A DNA stretch of 64,000 bases from Microbacterium sp. STN6. Its GTDB lineage: Bacteria; Actinomycetota; Actinomycetes; Actinomycetales; Microbacteriaceae. Under the pieces are notes generated by a model, which made no database searches, had not been told where the DNA came from, and saw nothing but the letters and a program-made list of their open reading frames with translations. Below, one piece after another: positions 7,738 to 16,370 of this stretch (within the stretch, counting starts at the first letter, position 1; each line of letters starts with the position of its first letter). Position numbers and translations under genes: made by a program. The DNA is taken from contig NZ_JAPMIT010000003.1 of the NCBI RefSeq assembly GCF_026410545.1, forward strand, positions 496,001-560,000, written 5' to 3'.

Positions 7738-9282
7738 TCAGAACGGCGGCGGATCGGTGTCGTGCGTCACGCCGCTGGGGCTCGTGAACTGAACCCCGCC
7801 AGCCGGAGTTCGCGACAGCGCCCACCGCGTATTGTGCTTCACCCGGTGATGGTGTCGGCAGAGCGGTGCCAGGTTGTGGATGCTCGTGGTGCCGCCCTGC
7901 TCCCAGGCGTCGCTGTGGTCGATGTCACACGCGTCGGTCGGTCGAGCGCATCCCGGGAATGTGCAGGTGCTGAATCGGGCGGCCACAAGCCGCTTGAGGT
8001 CTGCCGGCGGGCGGTAGCTCGTGCGGTCGACGGTGATTACGGCGCCGTTGACAGGATCGGTGAGCACTCGGTAAAGGGATGGCGCCCGGCCGCAGAGCCG
8101 CCGGGCGGTGACGGGGTCGATGGGGCCGTAGCCCTCGAGCGTTGCCGGCTGCGTTGGCAGGTGAGAGCCGGTCGGCTCGAGACCCAGGAACGCCGCGGGG
8201 ATGGGCGCGGGGGCGGAGTGATGCGCGGCCCCGTTGCTGTTGCGATTGCGATCTCTCTTGCTCGTGCGATGGCGATCGCGCTTGCTCTTGCTTTGGCCGT
8301 TGCCGTTGCCGTCGCCGTCGCCGTCGCCAAGCAGTGTGAGCACCGGCACGGTGACGTTCACGACGGCTCGCACCTCGTGCGCGGTGCCGTCGCCGGTGAG
8401 TAGGTCGGCGGCCACATCTGCCTTCAGCTGAGCGAGAGTTCGCTCTTCTCGCCTTAGGCCGGCCAGGTTCTGGGCGTTCGCGGTGATCCTGGCCATGGCC
8501 CGATAAGCGACGTCGGCCGGAATGTGCGCGCCGAACCACGCCATGCCGTCGGCCGCCGGATCCACCCAGACTCTGCGCTCGGCCTTCGCTCGCCGGTGCC
8601 GCTCGGCGAGAGGCTCGTCGTGAAGCTTCTCGCGGAGGCTCCGCGCCTTTATACGCAGTTTTACGGGAGTCAGCGCGGGGGCCAGGGCGGACATCGACTC
8701 GTCGAATGCCTGCAGAGCCTGCCGAGCGAAGGCGGGGTCGACGCCTGGTGCGTCGGGGTCGGGAAGCGTCGACGCCTGCTCGACGATGATGCGGACCTTG
8801 GCGTACGAGATCGAACCCTCGGCAAACCCTTCGCGCACCCGAGGCAGACGAGTCTGCAGAAGCCTGCCTGTCTCCGCATACCGGTTCACGGTCGCCTCGG
8901 AGACGCCAAGCTCGACAGCCAGCTCAGCAACGGCGGCACGCCTCACGAACTCGGCCGATTCTCGACCTTGCCGCGCGAACGGGCCCACGAACGCTTCGGG
9001 TGAGGCCTGCGCGGCGTCGAGAGCCTCGCAGACGGCATCGATCTGACACGACATCGCTGCGGCGGCGTTCGCAGCGGCCGCCGTCGCCTTCACCATTGCG
9101 AAGACGAAGTCGCGTTCACCGCCTATCTCGCTGCTGCGGTCATCCCCACGCTCGAAAGCGGGAAGCTCTGGCGACGAGACTCGACCGCGCGCGCCGGCAA
9201 CCAGGAACGCCGCCTCGATCTCGAGCAGGCTCGAATCATGTTCGACGAAAACGTCGATCGCGGTGCCGCCTGCTGTCTGCAT
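7738..9282 (-). CDS. DUF222/HNH endonuclease-domain protein
   Basis: Protein of the actinobacterial DUF222-HNH family, present in many copies in such genomes; its biological role is not established. The N-terminal two thirds match DUF222 (helical, with a helix-turn-helix-like part ELGVSEATVNRYAETGRL). The C-terminal HNH motif is intact: CTFPGCARPTDACDIDHSDAWEQGG then NLAPLCRHHHRVKH. Between them, residues about 318-355 are a low-complexity stretch of Gly-Asp/Gly-Asn pairs followed by Lys/Arg/Ser-rich repeats, probably grown by slippage. 514 residues. No linked modification gene, so it is not a restriction system by context. Confidence 0.88.
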   Translation of the reverse strand: MQTAGGTAIDVFVEHDSSLLEIEAAFLVAGARGRVSSPELPAFERGDDRSSEIGGERDFVFAMVKATAAAANAAAAMSCQIDAVCEALDAAQASPEAFVGPFARQGRESAEFVRRAAVAELAVELGVSEATVNRYAETGRLLQTRLPRVREGFAEGSISYAKVRIIVEQASTLPDPDAPGVDPAFARQALQAFDESMSALAPALTPVKLRIKARSLREKLHDEPLAERHRRAKAERRVWVDPAADGMAWFGAHIPADVAYRAMARITANAQNLAGLRREERTLAQLKADVAADLLTGDGTAHEVRAVVNVTVPVLTLLGDGDGDGNGNGQSKSKRDRHRTSKRDRNRNSNGAAHHSAPAPIPAAFLGLEPTGSHLPTQPATLEGYGPIDPVTARRLCGRAPSLYRVLTDPVNGAVITVDRTSYRPPADLKRLVAARFSTCTFPGCARPTDACDIDHSDAWEQGGTTSIHNLAPLCRHHHRVKHNTRWALSRTPAGGVQFTSPSGVTHDTDPPPF

Positions 9283-9377
9283 GCCTCAAGTACACACCCG
9301 ACCACCGACATTCTGAGGGCCGATCACGCAGCTGGGGAAAACCCGATGAGAGGTTGAATTGGGGAGGATGAGGGAGC

Positions 9378-9806
9378 TTAAGAGGAGGGGAGCGGAGATG
9401 AGGAAGCGCCGAACGGGGACAGCGAGGAAGGATGCGTGCGCCCGTTCGTCGCCAGCTGCGCCGTGAGCCACCCCAGAACGAGGTCGCGCAGATGCGCGAG
9501 CTCGTCATCCGTCAGCTGATGGCCTCGAGCGATGCCGTGCCACGTCTCAATGCAACCACGGCAGCAGGTGGCGGTTGCGTGCTGGGCCACGAACACCGGA
9601 TGCCCCCGCCACGGGGTCTGCCTACCGTCTTTGAGGGGTCTCGCGGCGCCGACACGGGTGGTCAGAAGGTGCGTGGCGTGCTCGCCGATGGTCTGCCGGC
9701 CGCGCTCCCGCAGGTAGGCGAGGTCGCGGGCGTCGAGCGCGAACCGGGATCGGAACGACGACCGGCCAAGCCGCCGGAGTGTGCGTGTGACGACGGCGTC
9801 ATTCAC
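9378..9806 (-). CDS. DUF4186 family protein
   Basis: A 142-residue protein starting at GTG, overlapping the upstream reductase stop by 4 bases (GTGA). It matches DUF4186 as I remember it: LGRSSFRSRFALDARDLAYL, then GRQTPWRGHPVFVAQHATAT followed by CCRGCIETWHGI. The Cys-Cys-x-x-Cys and nearby histidines suggest a metal site. Function is unknown. The last 20 residues are Ser/Pro-rich. The longer open frame upstream of the GTG only shadows the reductase gene. Confidence 0.8.
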   Translation of the reverse strand: MNDAVVTRTLRRLGRSSFRSRFALDARDLAYLRERGRQTIGEHATHLLTTRVGAARPLKDGRQTPWRGHPVFVAQHATATCCRGCIETWHGIARGHQLTDDELAHLRDLVLGWLTAQLATNGRTHPSSLSPFGASSSPLPSS

Positions 9807-10420
9807 GGTGCTGCGTCGGTCGCGACGGCGAAGGTGAGTTGCGCGAACGGTCCGCTCTGCGTCAGGCCGGTGAGCCGCATGCTGGGCGGAGTGATCGCGC
9901 GCGGGAGGAGCGGTGCGCCTGCGCCGAGCGTGACGGGCGCGACGCTGACGACGATCTCGTTCAGAAGCCCCAGGTCGTGAAACTGGCCTGCCAGGTCGCC
10001 GCCGCCGACGATCCACAGGTTCAGGCCGGCCGCGGCGGCCGCCATCTCGGCATGCACGCGCCCGACGTCTCCCGATACGAAGCGGATGTCTGCTCCCGAC
10101 ACCGCGTGCAGGTCGCGATGCGTGAACACCCACGTCGGCTGGCGGTACGGCCACGCGTTGCCGGCGTCGAGGTGGTGCTCGAGCATCCATTCGTATGTCG
10201 TGGCGCCCATGGCGACGGCGCCGATCGTGGCAATGAAGGCGTCGTAGCCATGGCCAGCGTCGAGAGACGCGGAGTCGTCAGGCGAGCGATCGTCAGGCGA
10301 GCGATCGTCAGGCGAGTCTGCGTCAGCCGCGGCGTCGGCCGCGAAGAGCCACTCGAGCGAGTTGTTCTCGTCGGCAATGTAACCGTCGAGGCTGGTCGCC
10401 GTGTAATAGACCGTCTTCAT
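9803..10420 (-). CDS. Dihydrofolate reductase-like (RibD C-terminal) oxidoreductase
   Basis: Predicted cytosolic NADPH-dependent reductase of the DHFR/RibD-C superfamily. Evidence: start MKTVYYTATSLDGYIAD with the strand and Asp typical of the family, GAVAMGATTYEWML, and the cofactor-binding stretch LNLWIVGGGDLAGQFHDLGLLNEI. 205 residues from the ATG chosen; an upstream ATG 30 bases earlier is possible. A 5-residue repeat (RSPDD, three near copies) lies in a loop around residue 47. Such proteins are generally orphan reductases and not the folate enzyme. Translationally coupled to the DUF4186 gene. Confidence 0.88.
   Translation of the reverse strand: MKTVYYTATSLDGYIADENNSLEWLFAADAAADADSPDDRSPDDRSPDDSASLDAGHGYDAFIATIGAVAMGATTYEWMLEHHLDAGNAWPYRQPTWVFTHRDLHAVSGADIRFVSGDVGRVHAEMAAAAAGLNLWIVGGGDLAGQFHDLGLLNEIVVSVAPVTLGAGAPLLPRAITPPSMRLTGLTQSGPFAQLTFAVATDAAP
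10275..10319 (-). repeat. 15-bp tandem repeat x3 in the reductase gene
   Basis: Three tandem copies of TCGTCAGGCGAGCGA (plus strand; the last ends TCT) encode the Ser-Pro-Asp-Asp-Arg repeat. In frame and copy-neutral for reading. Confidence 0.9.
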
Positions 10421-10546
10421 GCATGACACTCTGGCCGCCGCCACCGACATCCGTGGTTATCCACAGGGCAGAAACGGGAGGGGACCGCCGCTGTTAGCGT
10501 GGGCGCTCGGCGGAACGGGCGGGTAGCGGAGGGGTGTGAGAGACGG

Positions 10547-10855
10547 ATGCGGGCTGCGCGTATTCACCTCGATGGCGACGCCGCGGCGCACATCGCGACC
10601 GTGATGGATGCGGCCGGGTCCGACGCGGCGACGGCCGCAGCCTCGGCGCGGGCGGCGTTTGCCGAACTCCTCGACACGGCTCGGGCGTGCCCTGCGCTCG
10701 TCGCGGCATTGAGCGCGTTCGAGCACGCGCGGGCCGGCCACGGTGCCGCGATCGGCGAGCACTTGGGCGAGGCGGGGCAATCCGTCACGACAGTGCTTGC
10801 GATGTTCGAGCGGGCCGATTCTGAACTCGGCCACGCCGCAGAGATCGGCGCCTGA
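10547..10855 (+). CDS. Small helical protein, possible ESX/WXG100-like partner of the toxin
   Basis: A 102-residue Ala-rich, predicted all-helical protein (MRAARIHLD...) preceded by GGAGGGG. It has the size and make-up of small type VII secretion partners but lacks a clear WXG turn, so the family call is weak. It ends one base into the next start (TGATG), which makes it the first gene of a three-gene unit with the toxin-like and immunity-like proteins. Its likely job, by analogy with small proteins encoded before LXG toxins, is as a chaperone or targeting partner. That is inference from size and position. Confidence 0.6.
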   Translation: MRAARIHLDGDAAAHIATVMDAAGSDAATAAASARAAFAELLDTARACPALVAALSAFEHARAGHGAAIGEHLGEAGQSVTTVLAMFERADSELGHAAEIGA

Positions 10856-12000
10856 TGTTCTCCGCGATCAGCGAAGCGGATGTCGCCCAGCTCGGCTTCT
10901 CGCCCGAATCTCTCGACGAAGCCGCCCTCCGCTACGCAGCGCAGGCCAGCAGGCTCGAGGAGGCGGCGATGACGGGATCGCGAGCGTGGTCGGCGCTGCC
11001 TGACGCGGTCGCCGTGCCGCAGACGACCGCGCTCATGCAGGGGTGGGTGTACCCGGCCGCTGACCACGCGGCCGAGCTGCGTGGCGCCGCTCAACAGCTG
11101 CGCGCGGTCATCAGCGAGGCCCTTCCCGCGTTGCTGGCCCTGCAGCGCGAGCGCGCGTCGCTCGTCGAGCAGATCTTGCGGTTTCGTTGCCTCGCGCCGG
11201 GTGAGGGTTGGATGCGGGTTCCGCAGCTCGTCGCCGAGGAGGCGCAGTTGCGGCAGCGAGGCGCGATGTTCAACCGGGCGGTCGAGGAGTCGACGACGGC
11301 CCTGGCGCGACGCATTCTGGCGATCGGCGGCGGCGAGGATGGCAGGGCGGCATTCCCGCGCATCGGCACCGTGGTGCCAGCGGCGTCAGTGCGCTCGTTG
11401 CGGAACTCCGCTGATCAAGTGCAGAGCTTCTGGGCCGAAATCGGAGCGATCGGCGGAGCAGTGATCGGGGGCGCGCTTGCGGGAGGAATCGGCGGGGGAG
11501 GCCTCGGGCTGGAGATCGGCGGCGGAGCTGGCACGCTGGTCGAGCCGGGCGGAGGCACGATCGCAGGGGCTGGACTCGGGGCCGCGATCGGTGCGATAGC
11601 CGGAGTGGCCGTCGGTGCTGTTGGCGCCGGCATCGCCGAGAACATGAGATTGTTCAACGAAGCGCAGGGGGACGTGGGCGCGCCCTCTTCATCACGGAAT
11701 GATTCGGCAAGTTCGGCCAAGACGGGAAGGGACATAAGAGAGCGTCTGAAGAAGCTTCCACGCGGGTCGAGGGACAGCATTCGTCTGGTGCCGGACGAAT
11801 CGGCCCTCGACAACGAATACGCCGAAATAACGAAGGGCGCTCGACCCGCCAACTGGAAGGGACACGAAAAGGCAGTGGAACTCGACGACGGTACAAAGAT
11901 TGGTATGCGCGAGAAGTCGAAATCTGGGGGGAAGACCATTGACATCGAATTCCCCGGCGCGGACAAGCACAGCAAGATTCACATTGGAGAGCCGAAATGA
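10855..12000 (+). CDS. Candidate polymorphic toxin with glycine-rich membrane segment
   Basis: A 381-residue protein with three parts. Residues 1-190 are helical and Ala-rich like N-terminal domains of type VII secreted toxins. Residues about 195-262 are a glycine-zipper run of short Gly/Ala/Ile repeats typical of membrane-inserting segments in polymorphic toxins. The last ~90 residues are charged, Lys-rich and globular-looking, with RLVPDESALDNEYAEIT and DGTKIGMREKSKSGGKTIDI; I recall similar endings in other toxin C-termini but cannot name a family or active site. Base use in this last part is visibly more AT-rich, with codons such as ATA, AGA and AAA, as for a swapped toxin tip. Its stop overlaps the immunity-like gene (ATGA). 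Confidence 0.7.
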   Translation: MFSAISEADVAQLGFSPESLDEAALRYAAQASRLEEAAMTGSRAWSALPDAVAVPQTTALMQGWVYPAADHAAELRGAAQQLRAVISEALPALLALQRERASLVEQILRFRCLAPGEGWMRVPQLVAEEAQLRQRGAMFNRAVEESTTALARRILAIGGGEDGRAAFPRIGTVVPAASVRSLRNSADQVQSFWAEIGAIGGAVIGGALAGGIGGGGLGLEIGGGAGTLVEPGGGTIAGAGLGAAIGAIAGVAVGAVGAGIAENMRLFNEAQGDVGAPSSSRNDSASSAKTGRDIRERLKKLPRGSRDSIRLVPDESALDNEYAEITKGARPANWKGHEKAVELDDGTKIGMREKSKSGGKTIDIEFPGADKHSKIHIGEPK

Positions 12001-12830
12001 ACGAGCCCGGCAAGCGATTGAGTGAGCGGACTGTCCTGGAAGAAGTGCTCGTAAGCATGCTTGACGATTGGGCAAGCCTGGGCTGGGTAACGTCGATCGT
12101 TGCGGACTCCGGGATCGAGGGCCGCCAGGACCGCCGCACCATGTCGCTCGGGATTGTGGCGCAGTTGCTGCACAGGGACTTGGCTGTGGCCGGTAGCTAC
12201 GAAAGTAGCGCGGGTTTCGTGCCGTGGGCATGCAGCACTCATGAAGCGCTCGCACGCGTCGTTACCGAATGGTTTGCCGCCGGATTGAACAACGGCGATG
12301 ATGGCCCCTGGGGCAGCATCTGGCTCGACGCCACGGGTGCAGGCGACGCAATCGCCCACGCTGCGCTGCTGCGCGAGAAGCAAGGCATCGCTGGATCGCC
12401 AGGAGACGCTCTACCGACGGACGATTCGCGTGAAGGGTCGACGGGATCTGCGTACGGACAGCGGACAGTCGTAGAAGAGTTGCTTGTAGGAATGCTGATC
12501 GACTGGGCCAGCCTCGGGTGGGTCGAATCGCATGCTGTTGGATTGGGCATAGCGAGCCGCGAGGACGGCCGAACGATGTCACTCGGGATCATCACGGAGT
12601 TCTTGTACCGCGATCTCGCTGTCGCAGGAGGATTGGAGGATGACGGCCGGTTCTACTCTTGGCAGGCAACCGCAGACGACACCATGGCGCGCATCGTTCG
12701 TGAATGGTTCGAAGTCGGTCTCGACTGGAGAACCAATGACTTCCGCGACACGATCTGGTTCAGCTCGACCGAGGCGGGAGACGCTATTGCGCGCGCGGTG
12801 CTCGAGCGCGAAGAGCGGCAGGAGAAGTAG
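11997..12830 (+). CDS. Probable immunity protein made of two tandem copies of one domain
   Basis: A 277-residue soluble acidic protein of unrecognised family. Residues about 9-130 and 151-276 are two copies of the same domain: both contain DWASLGWV, RTMSLGI and RDLAVAG, an EWF motif and GDAIA near the end. By hand, roughly half of the first ~89 aligned residues are identical. Immediate overlap with the toxin-like gene (ATGA), acidic character and AT-richer coding match a cognate immunity protein. The duplication could give two binding sites or a pseudo-dimer. Function is inferred from context alone. Its 3' end overlaps the convergent AlkZ-like gene by 47 bases. Confidence 0.65.
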   Translation: MNEPGKRLSERTVLEEVLVSMLDDWASLGWVTSIVADSGIEGRQDRRTMSLGIVAQLLHRDLAVAGSYESSAGFVPWACSTHEALARVVTEWFAAGLNNGDDGPWGSIWLDATGAGDAIAHAALLREKQGIAGSPGDALPTDDSREGSTGSAYGQRTVVEELLVGMLIDWASLGWVESHAVGLGIASREDGRTMSLGIITEFLYRDLAVAGGLEDDGRFYSWQATADDTMARIVREWFEVGLDWRTNDFRDTIWFSSTEAGDAIARAVLEREERQEK

Positions 12831-13974
12831 AGGCGGCAGCGGGAGCACCGCCATCGAGGAACCCGTCGTGCGCGGCGATAGCCTGCGCGACGCCGGCCTG
12901 CTGTCGCGACGACAGCGGCTTCAGCGGCGTGATCTCCGGAGCCTCGCCAGCGGCCCTGGCGCTCTTCACCGAACGCCACGACGCGATCACCCTGCCCTCC
13001 TGCACGACTGAACGCAGGAAGATGCTCGTCTTGGGCGGGAACAGCAACTCGTTGTGCTCAGGCGGCAGGGCGAAGCGGCGGTAGTTCGGGCCGAGCAGGT
13101 ACTCGTCGAAACCGGGAAGGGCGCGGAAGGCGGAGTCACGACGGCGGGGGAGCGCGGCAGCATCCGCTTGCGAACCCAAAGCCGAACCCAAAGCCGAACC
13201 CAAAGCCGATGCCACAACCCAGAACGTCTCGCCCTCGCACTCGAGCGGCTCAAGTTCGTCGGCCGCCAGCTCGAAGGCGCGGCGGGCGGTGGTGAGGGTG
13301 AGCTTGGTCCACCACTGGAAGTCCTGCACCTGGGCGGGGCCATGGCCGGCGAGGTAGCGCAGCACGAAACGCCGCAGCGCCTCGTCGGGGTCGACGGCCG
13401 GGGTGGGCGCGATCCACTCGTCGACGAGCACAAGCGCCTGCTGGGTGCGGTGCGGCGGCCCCCAGCAGATGAGGCCGGATTGCGCGAGGAAGAAGATGAC
13501 CTGGTAGCCGAGCTGCCCCTCGGTCGGCACACCGGCGGCGGCCATCGCCTGGACGAACTCCTGCCGGCCGAGCGCTCCACCACCCGCGAGGTGCTGCACG
13601 GCAGCATCGCGGGCGCGATCGAGGGCGGCGCGGTCGAGGCCCATGCGCGCGAGGCGCGGCTCGACGGAGGCGAGCATGCGGCCGGCGGTGACCGACAGCA
13701 TCCATCGCAGGTCGTCTGCGGCGGTGAAATGCAGGGTGCCGCGCATCGGGTACGAGCGAACGACGGTGCCGGCGGCGAGCGCGTCGAGCACCTGTTGCTG
13801 GGATGAGCCCGGTGCGCGCACCCCGAGCGCCCAGCAGCCGCCCGCGAACTCCTGCGCCTGCGTCGCGAGCATGCGACGCGCCGCCTCGAGCGGCGTGCTG
13901 AGGGGGCTGAAGGCGAGGCCCTGCGGCTTCAGGCGCAGCGCGATGAGTTCGCGGCGGGTGATCGTCGTCGTCAC
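12784..13974 (-). CDS. AlkZ-like winged-helix DNA-binding protein (HTH_42)
   Basis: Member of the winged-helix family that includes the DNA glycosylase AlkZ, which unhooks interstrand crosslinks. 396 residues, with LATQAQEF and SSQQQVLDAL near the start, PMRGTLHF, and GFDEYLLGPNYR near the C-terminus. The Gln pair of the QxQ-type catalytic motif seen in AlkZ may correspond to TQAQEF, but I cannot confirm activity. A three-fold Ala-Leu-Gly-Ser repeat lies near residue 260, and the tail is Ala-rich. Convergent with, and overlapping, the immunity-like gene. Confidence 0.8.
   Translation of the reverse strand: MTTTITRRELIALRLKPQGLAFSPLSTPLEAARRMLATQAQEFAGGCWALGVRAPGSSQQQVLDALAAGTVVRSYPMRGTLHFTAADDLRWMLSVTAGRMLASVEPRLARMGLDRAALDRARDAAVQHLAGGGALGRQEFVQAMAAAGVPTEGQLGYQVIFFLAQSGLICWGPPHRTQQALVLVDEWIAPTPAVDPDEALRRFVLRYLAGHGPAQVQDFQWWTKLTLTTARRAFELAADELEPLECEGETFWVVASALGSALGSALGSQADAAALPRRRDSAFRALPGFDEYLLGPNYRRFALPPEHNELLFPPKTSIFLRSVVQEGRVIASWRSVKSARAAGEAPEITPLKPLSSRQQAGVAQAIAAHDGFLDGGAPAAASTSPAALRARAPRAQ
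13171..13206 (-). repeat. 12-bp tandem repeat x3 in the AlkZ-like gene
   Basis: Three perfect copies of CGAACCCAAAGC (plus strand) encode repeated Ala-Leu-Gly-Ser. Confidence 0.95.
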
Positions 13975-14097
13975 GCCTCGAGCCTAGGGGCAGCCACCGA
14001 CGCTGCGGGCGGCGGGCGAAAGCCGAAAGATTGGTCCACTCGAATTCGCCACAACCGGCCTTCTGCCTGTGCCAGTCGCGGCCATAGCCTGAGCGCT

Positions 14098-14847
14098 ATG
14101 ACCTCGAGTTCTGCCGCATCGCCAGCCGCCACCAACAACACCCCGAACCTCACGGTGCGCCGCAAACGCGAGCGCCAATCCTTCGACCCGGCGGTGCTCG
14201 AGCAGATTCTCGCCGAGGGCCTCATCGCGCACGTCGCCATGGTGCGCGACGGCATGCCCATAGTGCTGCCCTACCTCTACGGCACCGGCGACCTCGGCGA
14301 CGGCCGCGGCACCCAGCTGCTGCTGCACGGCTCGACCGGCGGCGGCCTCTTCCTCGACGCCGGGACCGAGGGCGTGCCGGTGTCGGTCGGCATCACCCAC
14401 CTCGACGGGCTCGTCTACGCGCGCTCGCTGCACGACAGCTCCGCCAACTACCGAAGCGCCATGATCTACGGATGCGCCCAGCCGGTTCCCCTCGACCTGC
14501 GTCGGCGTGCTCTCTGGATCGTGGGCGAGCACCTCATGCCCGGCCGCCGCGCCGAGGTGCGCGAGATGACCGAGCGCGAGGTGGCGGCGACGCAGGTGCT
14601 CGCGGTGCCGCTCGACCACGTCAGCGTGAAGGTGCGGTGCGCCGGTACGGGCGAGACCGCCGACGACGGCGAGGACCACGGCGTCTGGGCCGGGGTGCTG
14701 CCGCTGTCGACGTGCGCGGGCGAGCCCATCGTGAGCGGCCTGAGCGACGCGGATGCCGCAGTGCCGCCGTCGGTCGCGGGGCTCGTTCGCACGCTCGACG
14801 GTCGCGCCGGCGCGAGCCGAGCGGCACAAGTCGCCGGTTCGCTGTAA
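14098..14847 (+). CDS. Pyridoxamine 5'-phosphate oxidase-family (FMN split-barrel) protein
   Basis: Flavin-binding split-barrel protein of the PNPOx-like superfamily, 249 residues. The core is GLIAHVAMVRDGMPIVLPYLYG, then LLLHGSTGGGLFLDA and VSVGITHLDGLVYARSLHDSS with SANYRSAMIYG, the order seen in actinobacterial PNPOx-like proteins. The first 25 residues are a disordered Ser/Ala/Asn-rich tail. It converges on a MocR-type regulator gene 15 bases away. MocR proteins often control vitamin B6-related genes, which makes this flavoprotein a candidate target, though the convergent layout gives no direct support. Confidence 0.85.
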   Translation: MTSSSAASPAATNNTPNLTVRRKRERQSFDPAVLEQILAEGLIAHVAMVRDGMPIVLPYLYGTGDLGDGRGTQLLLHGSTGGGLFLDAGTEGVPVSVGITHLDGLVYARSLHDSSANYRSAMIYGCAQPVPLDLRRRALWIVGEHLMPGRRAEVREMTEREVAATQVLAVPLDHVSVKVRCAGTGETADDGEDHGVWAGVLPLSTCAGEPIVSGLSDADAAVPPSVAGLVRTLDGRAGASRAAQVAGSL

Positions 14848-14862
14848 GACGAGGGGGTCTGG

Positions 14863-16335
14863 CTACCCGAGCGCTACCCTCAGGTCTTCGAGAACGAGGC
14901 CGAGCTCCACGTCGGTGCAGGCGCCGTAGCCGATGACGATGCCGTCGCGCGGGGCCGGCCCGTCGCATCCGTAGTACTCATCGAGGTCTGCGCACAGAAC
15001 CGAGCGGCGTGCGAGCGCGGCCCGCACGGCGACACCGCGCTCGTCGGCCAATGGCCAGGAGATCACCGCGTGCAGGCCGCCGTCCAGCGCGTCGAGCGCC
15101 ACGGCACCGCCCGAAGCGGCCGCCACGGGCTCGAGCGCGTGCACGATGAGCCGCCGCCGATGCGCGTACTGGCGGCGCGCGCGCGCGAGGTGACGACGCA
15201 GTGCACCGCTGGCCATATAGCGGGCGAGCGCATCCTGAACCATGCCAGGCACCGTGGAGCCGAGCTCGGTGCGAACCGCGAGAAGCTCGTCGCGCAGCCG
15301 CCCGTTCGTCGTCACGATGTAGCCGAGACGCAGCCAGGGGCTCAGCACCTTCGAGAAGCTGCCGACATGCAGCACGCGGCCCGAGCGGTCGAGCGACGCC
15401 ATCGCCGGCAGCACACTCGCGCCGTGCCGGAACTCGCTGTCGTAGTCGTCCTCAATGACCAGGGCGTCGCGCGCCTCGGCCCACTCGAGCAGCTCCAGGC
15501 GCCGAGAGACGTCGAGCCTGCCGCCGAGGGGAAACTGGTGGCTCGGCGTCACGAGCGCCGCATCGATGCGCCCCGCGCCGTGCAGGGCGGCGAGGTCCAT
15601 GCCGCCGTCGACCACCGGGATCGGCACGCGCTCGGCCCCCGCCGCCACGAGTGTGCGCCGGCCGCCGCGGTGACCCGGCAACTCGCACGCGATGCGCGGC
15701 GCCCCGCCGAGGCTGCCCGCAAGCGTGAGGGTCAGCAGCGCGAGCGCATCCCTCGTGCCGGCCACGACGATCACGTCATCGGCGCCGCATTCGATGCCGC
15801 GCGAGGGGCGCAGGTGCCTCGCGATCTGCTCCCGAAGCTGCGGCAGACCGGATGCCGGTGGCTCGTCCCCCGGCAGGGCGCTCGCCAACGCGCCGCGCCA
15901 CGCCGCCGCCCACTCGCGGTGCGGGAACGAGCGCGTCGAAGGGTGGCCGGGGCTCAGGTTGATGGAGGCCCCGGCGGCCGAGGCGTCCGGGGCGCTCGCG
16001 GGCGCGGGTGCGGGAGTGGGAGCGGGCGACGCGGCGACGTACAGCACGGAGGCGGTCGGAACAGCACCCGCCGGAACCGCCGCGACGAACGTGCCGGCGC
16101 CCGGCCTGACCTCGGCGTACCCCTCGCCCGCCAGGTCGTCGTACGCCGCAACGACCGTGCCGCGTGCCACGCCGAGCGACGCCGCAAGGGCCCGGCTTGA
16201 GGGCAGCGCGTCGCCCGCGCGCACCCGGCCGCCCAGGATCGCCCGACGCAGCTCGTCCGCCAGGCGCGTTCGCGTGTTCCCGCGCGGCACGTCGTGCATC
16301 GAGAGGGCGAGGTCGCTCGGCCGCGTGATGCGCAT
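14863..16335 (-). CDS. MocR/PdxR-like GntR regulator with aminotransferase domain
   Basis: Transcription factor fusing a GntR winged helix (residues ~15-80; TRLADELRRAILGGRVRAGDALPSSRALA) to a fold-type I aminotransferase domain (~130-485) that binds pyridoxal phosphate as effector. The aspartate in VIEDDYDSEFR and the cofactor lysine in HVGSFSKVLSPWLRLGY are intact. 490 residues is normal. A Pro/Ala-repeat linker (ASPAPTPAPAPASAPD) joins the domains. The divergent FBP-protein gene starts 36 bases upstream. Whether it controls vitamin B6 synthesis or another amine pathway cannot be told from the neighbours. Confidence 0.93.
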   Translation of the reverse strand: MRITRPSDLALSMHDVPRGNTRTRLADELRRAILGGRVRAGDALPSSRALAASLGVARGTVVAAYDDLAGEGYAEVRPGAGTFVAAVPAGAVPTASVLYVAASPAPTPAPAPASAPDASAAGASINLSPGHPSTRSFPHREWAAAWRGALASALPGDEPPASGLPQLREQIARHLRPSRGIECGADDVIVVAGTRDALALLTLTLAGSLGGAPRIACELPGHRGGRRTLVAAGAERVPIPVVDGGMDLAALHGAGRIDAALVTPSHQFPLGGRLDVSRRLELLEWAEARDALVIEDDYDSEFRHGASVLPAMASLDRSGRVLHVGSFSKVLSPWLRLGYIVTTNGRLRDELLAVRTELGSTVPGMVQDALARYMASGALRRHLARARRQYAHRRRLIVHALEPVAAASGGAVALDALDGGLHAVISWPLADERGVAVRAALARRSVLCADLDEYYGCDGPAPRDGIVIGYGACTDVELGLVLEDLRVALG

Positions 16336-16370
16336 GATTCATCGTGGCAGACTGCCGGATGGGAGGTCAC

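Noticed and set aside
7738-9282. DUF222-HNH gene as part of a restriction or mobile system
   Set aside because: No methyltransferase, recombinase or repeat ends nearby; the family is common as single chromosomal genes in these bacteria.
10457-10465. TTATCCACA, an exact DnaA box
   Set aside because: Only one copy, no cluster, no dnaA or dnaN near. Chance match or at most a minor binding site.
14098-16335. Vitamin B6 synthesis locus controlled by the MocR protein
   Set aside because: No pdxS or pdxT in the window, and the PNPOx-like protein is convergent and not divergent. Only a loose link remains.
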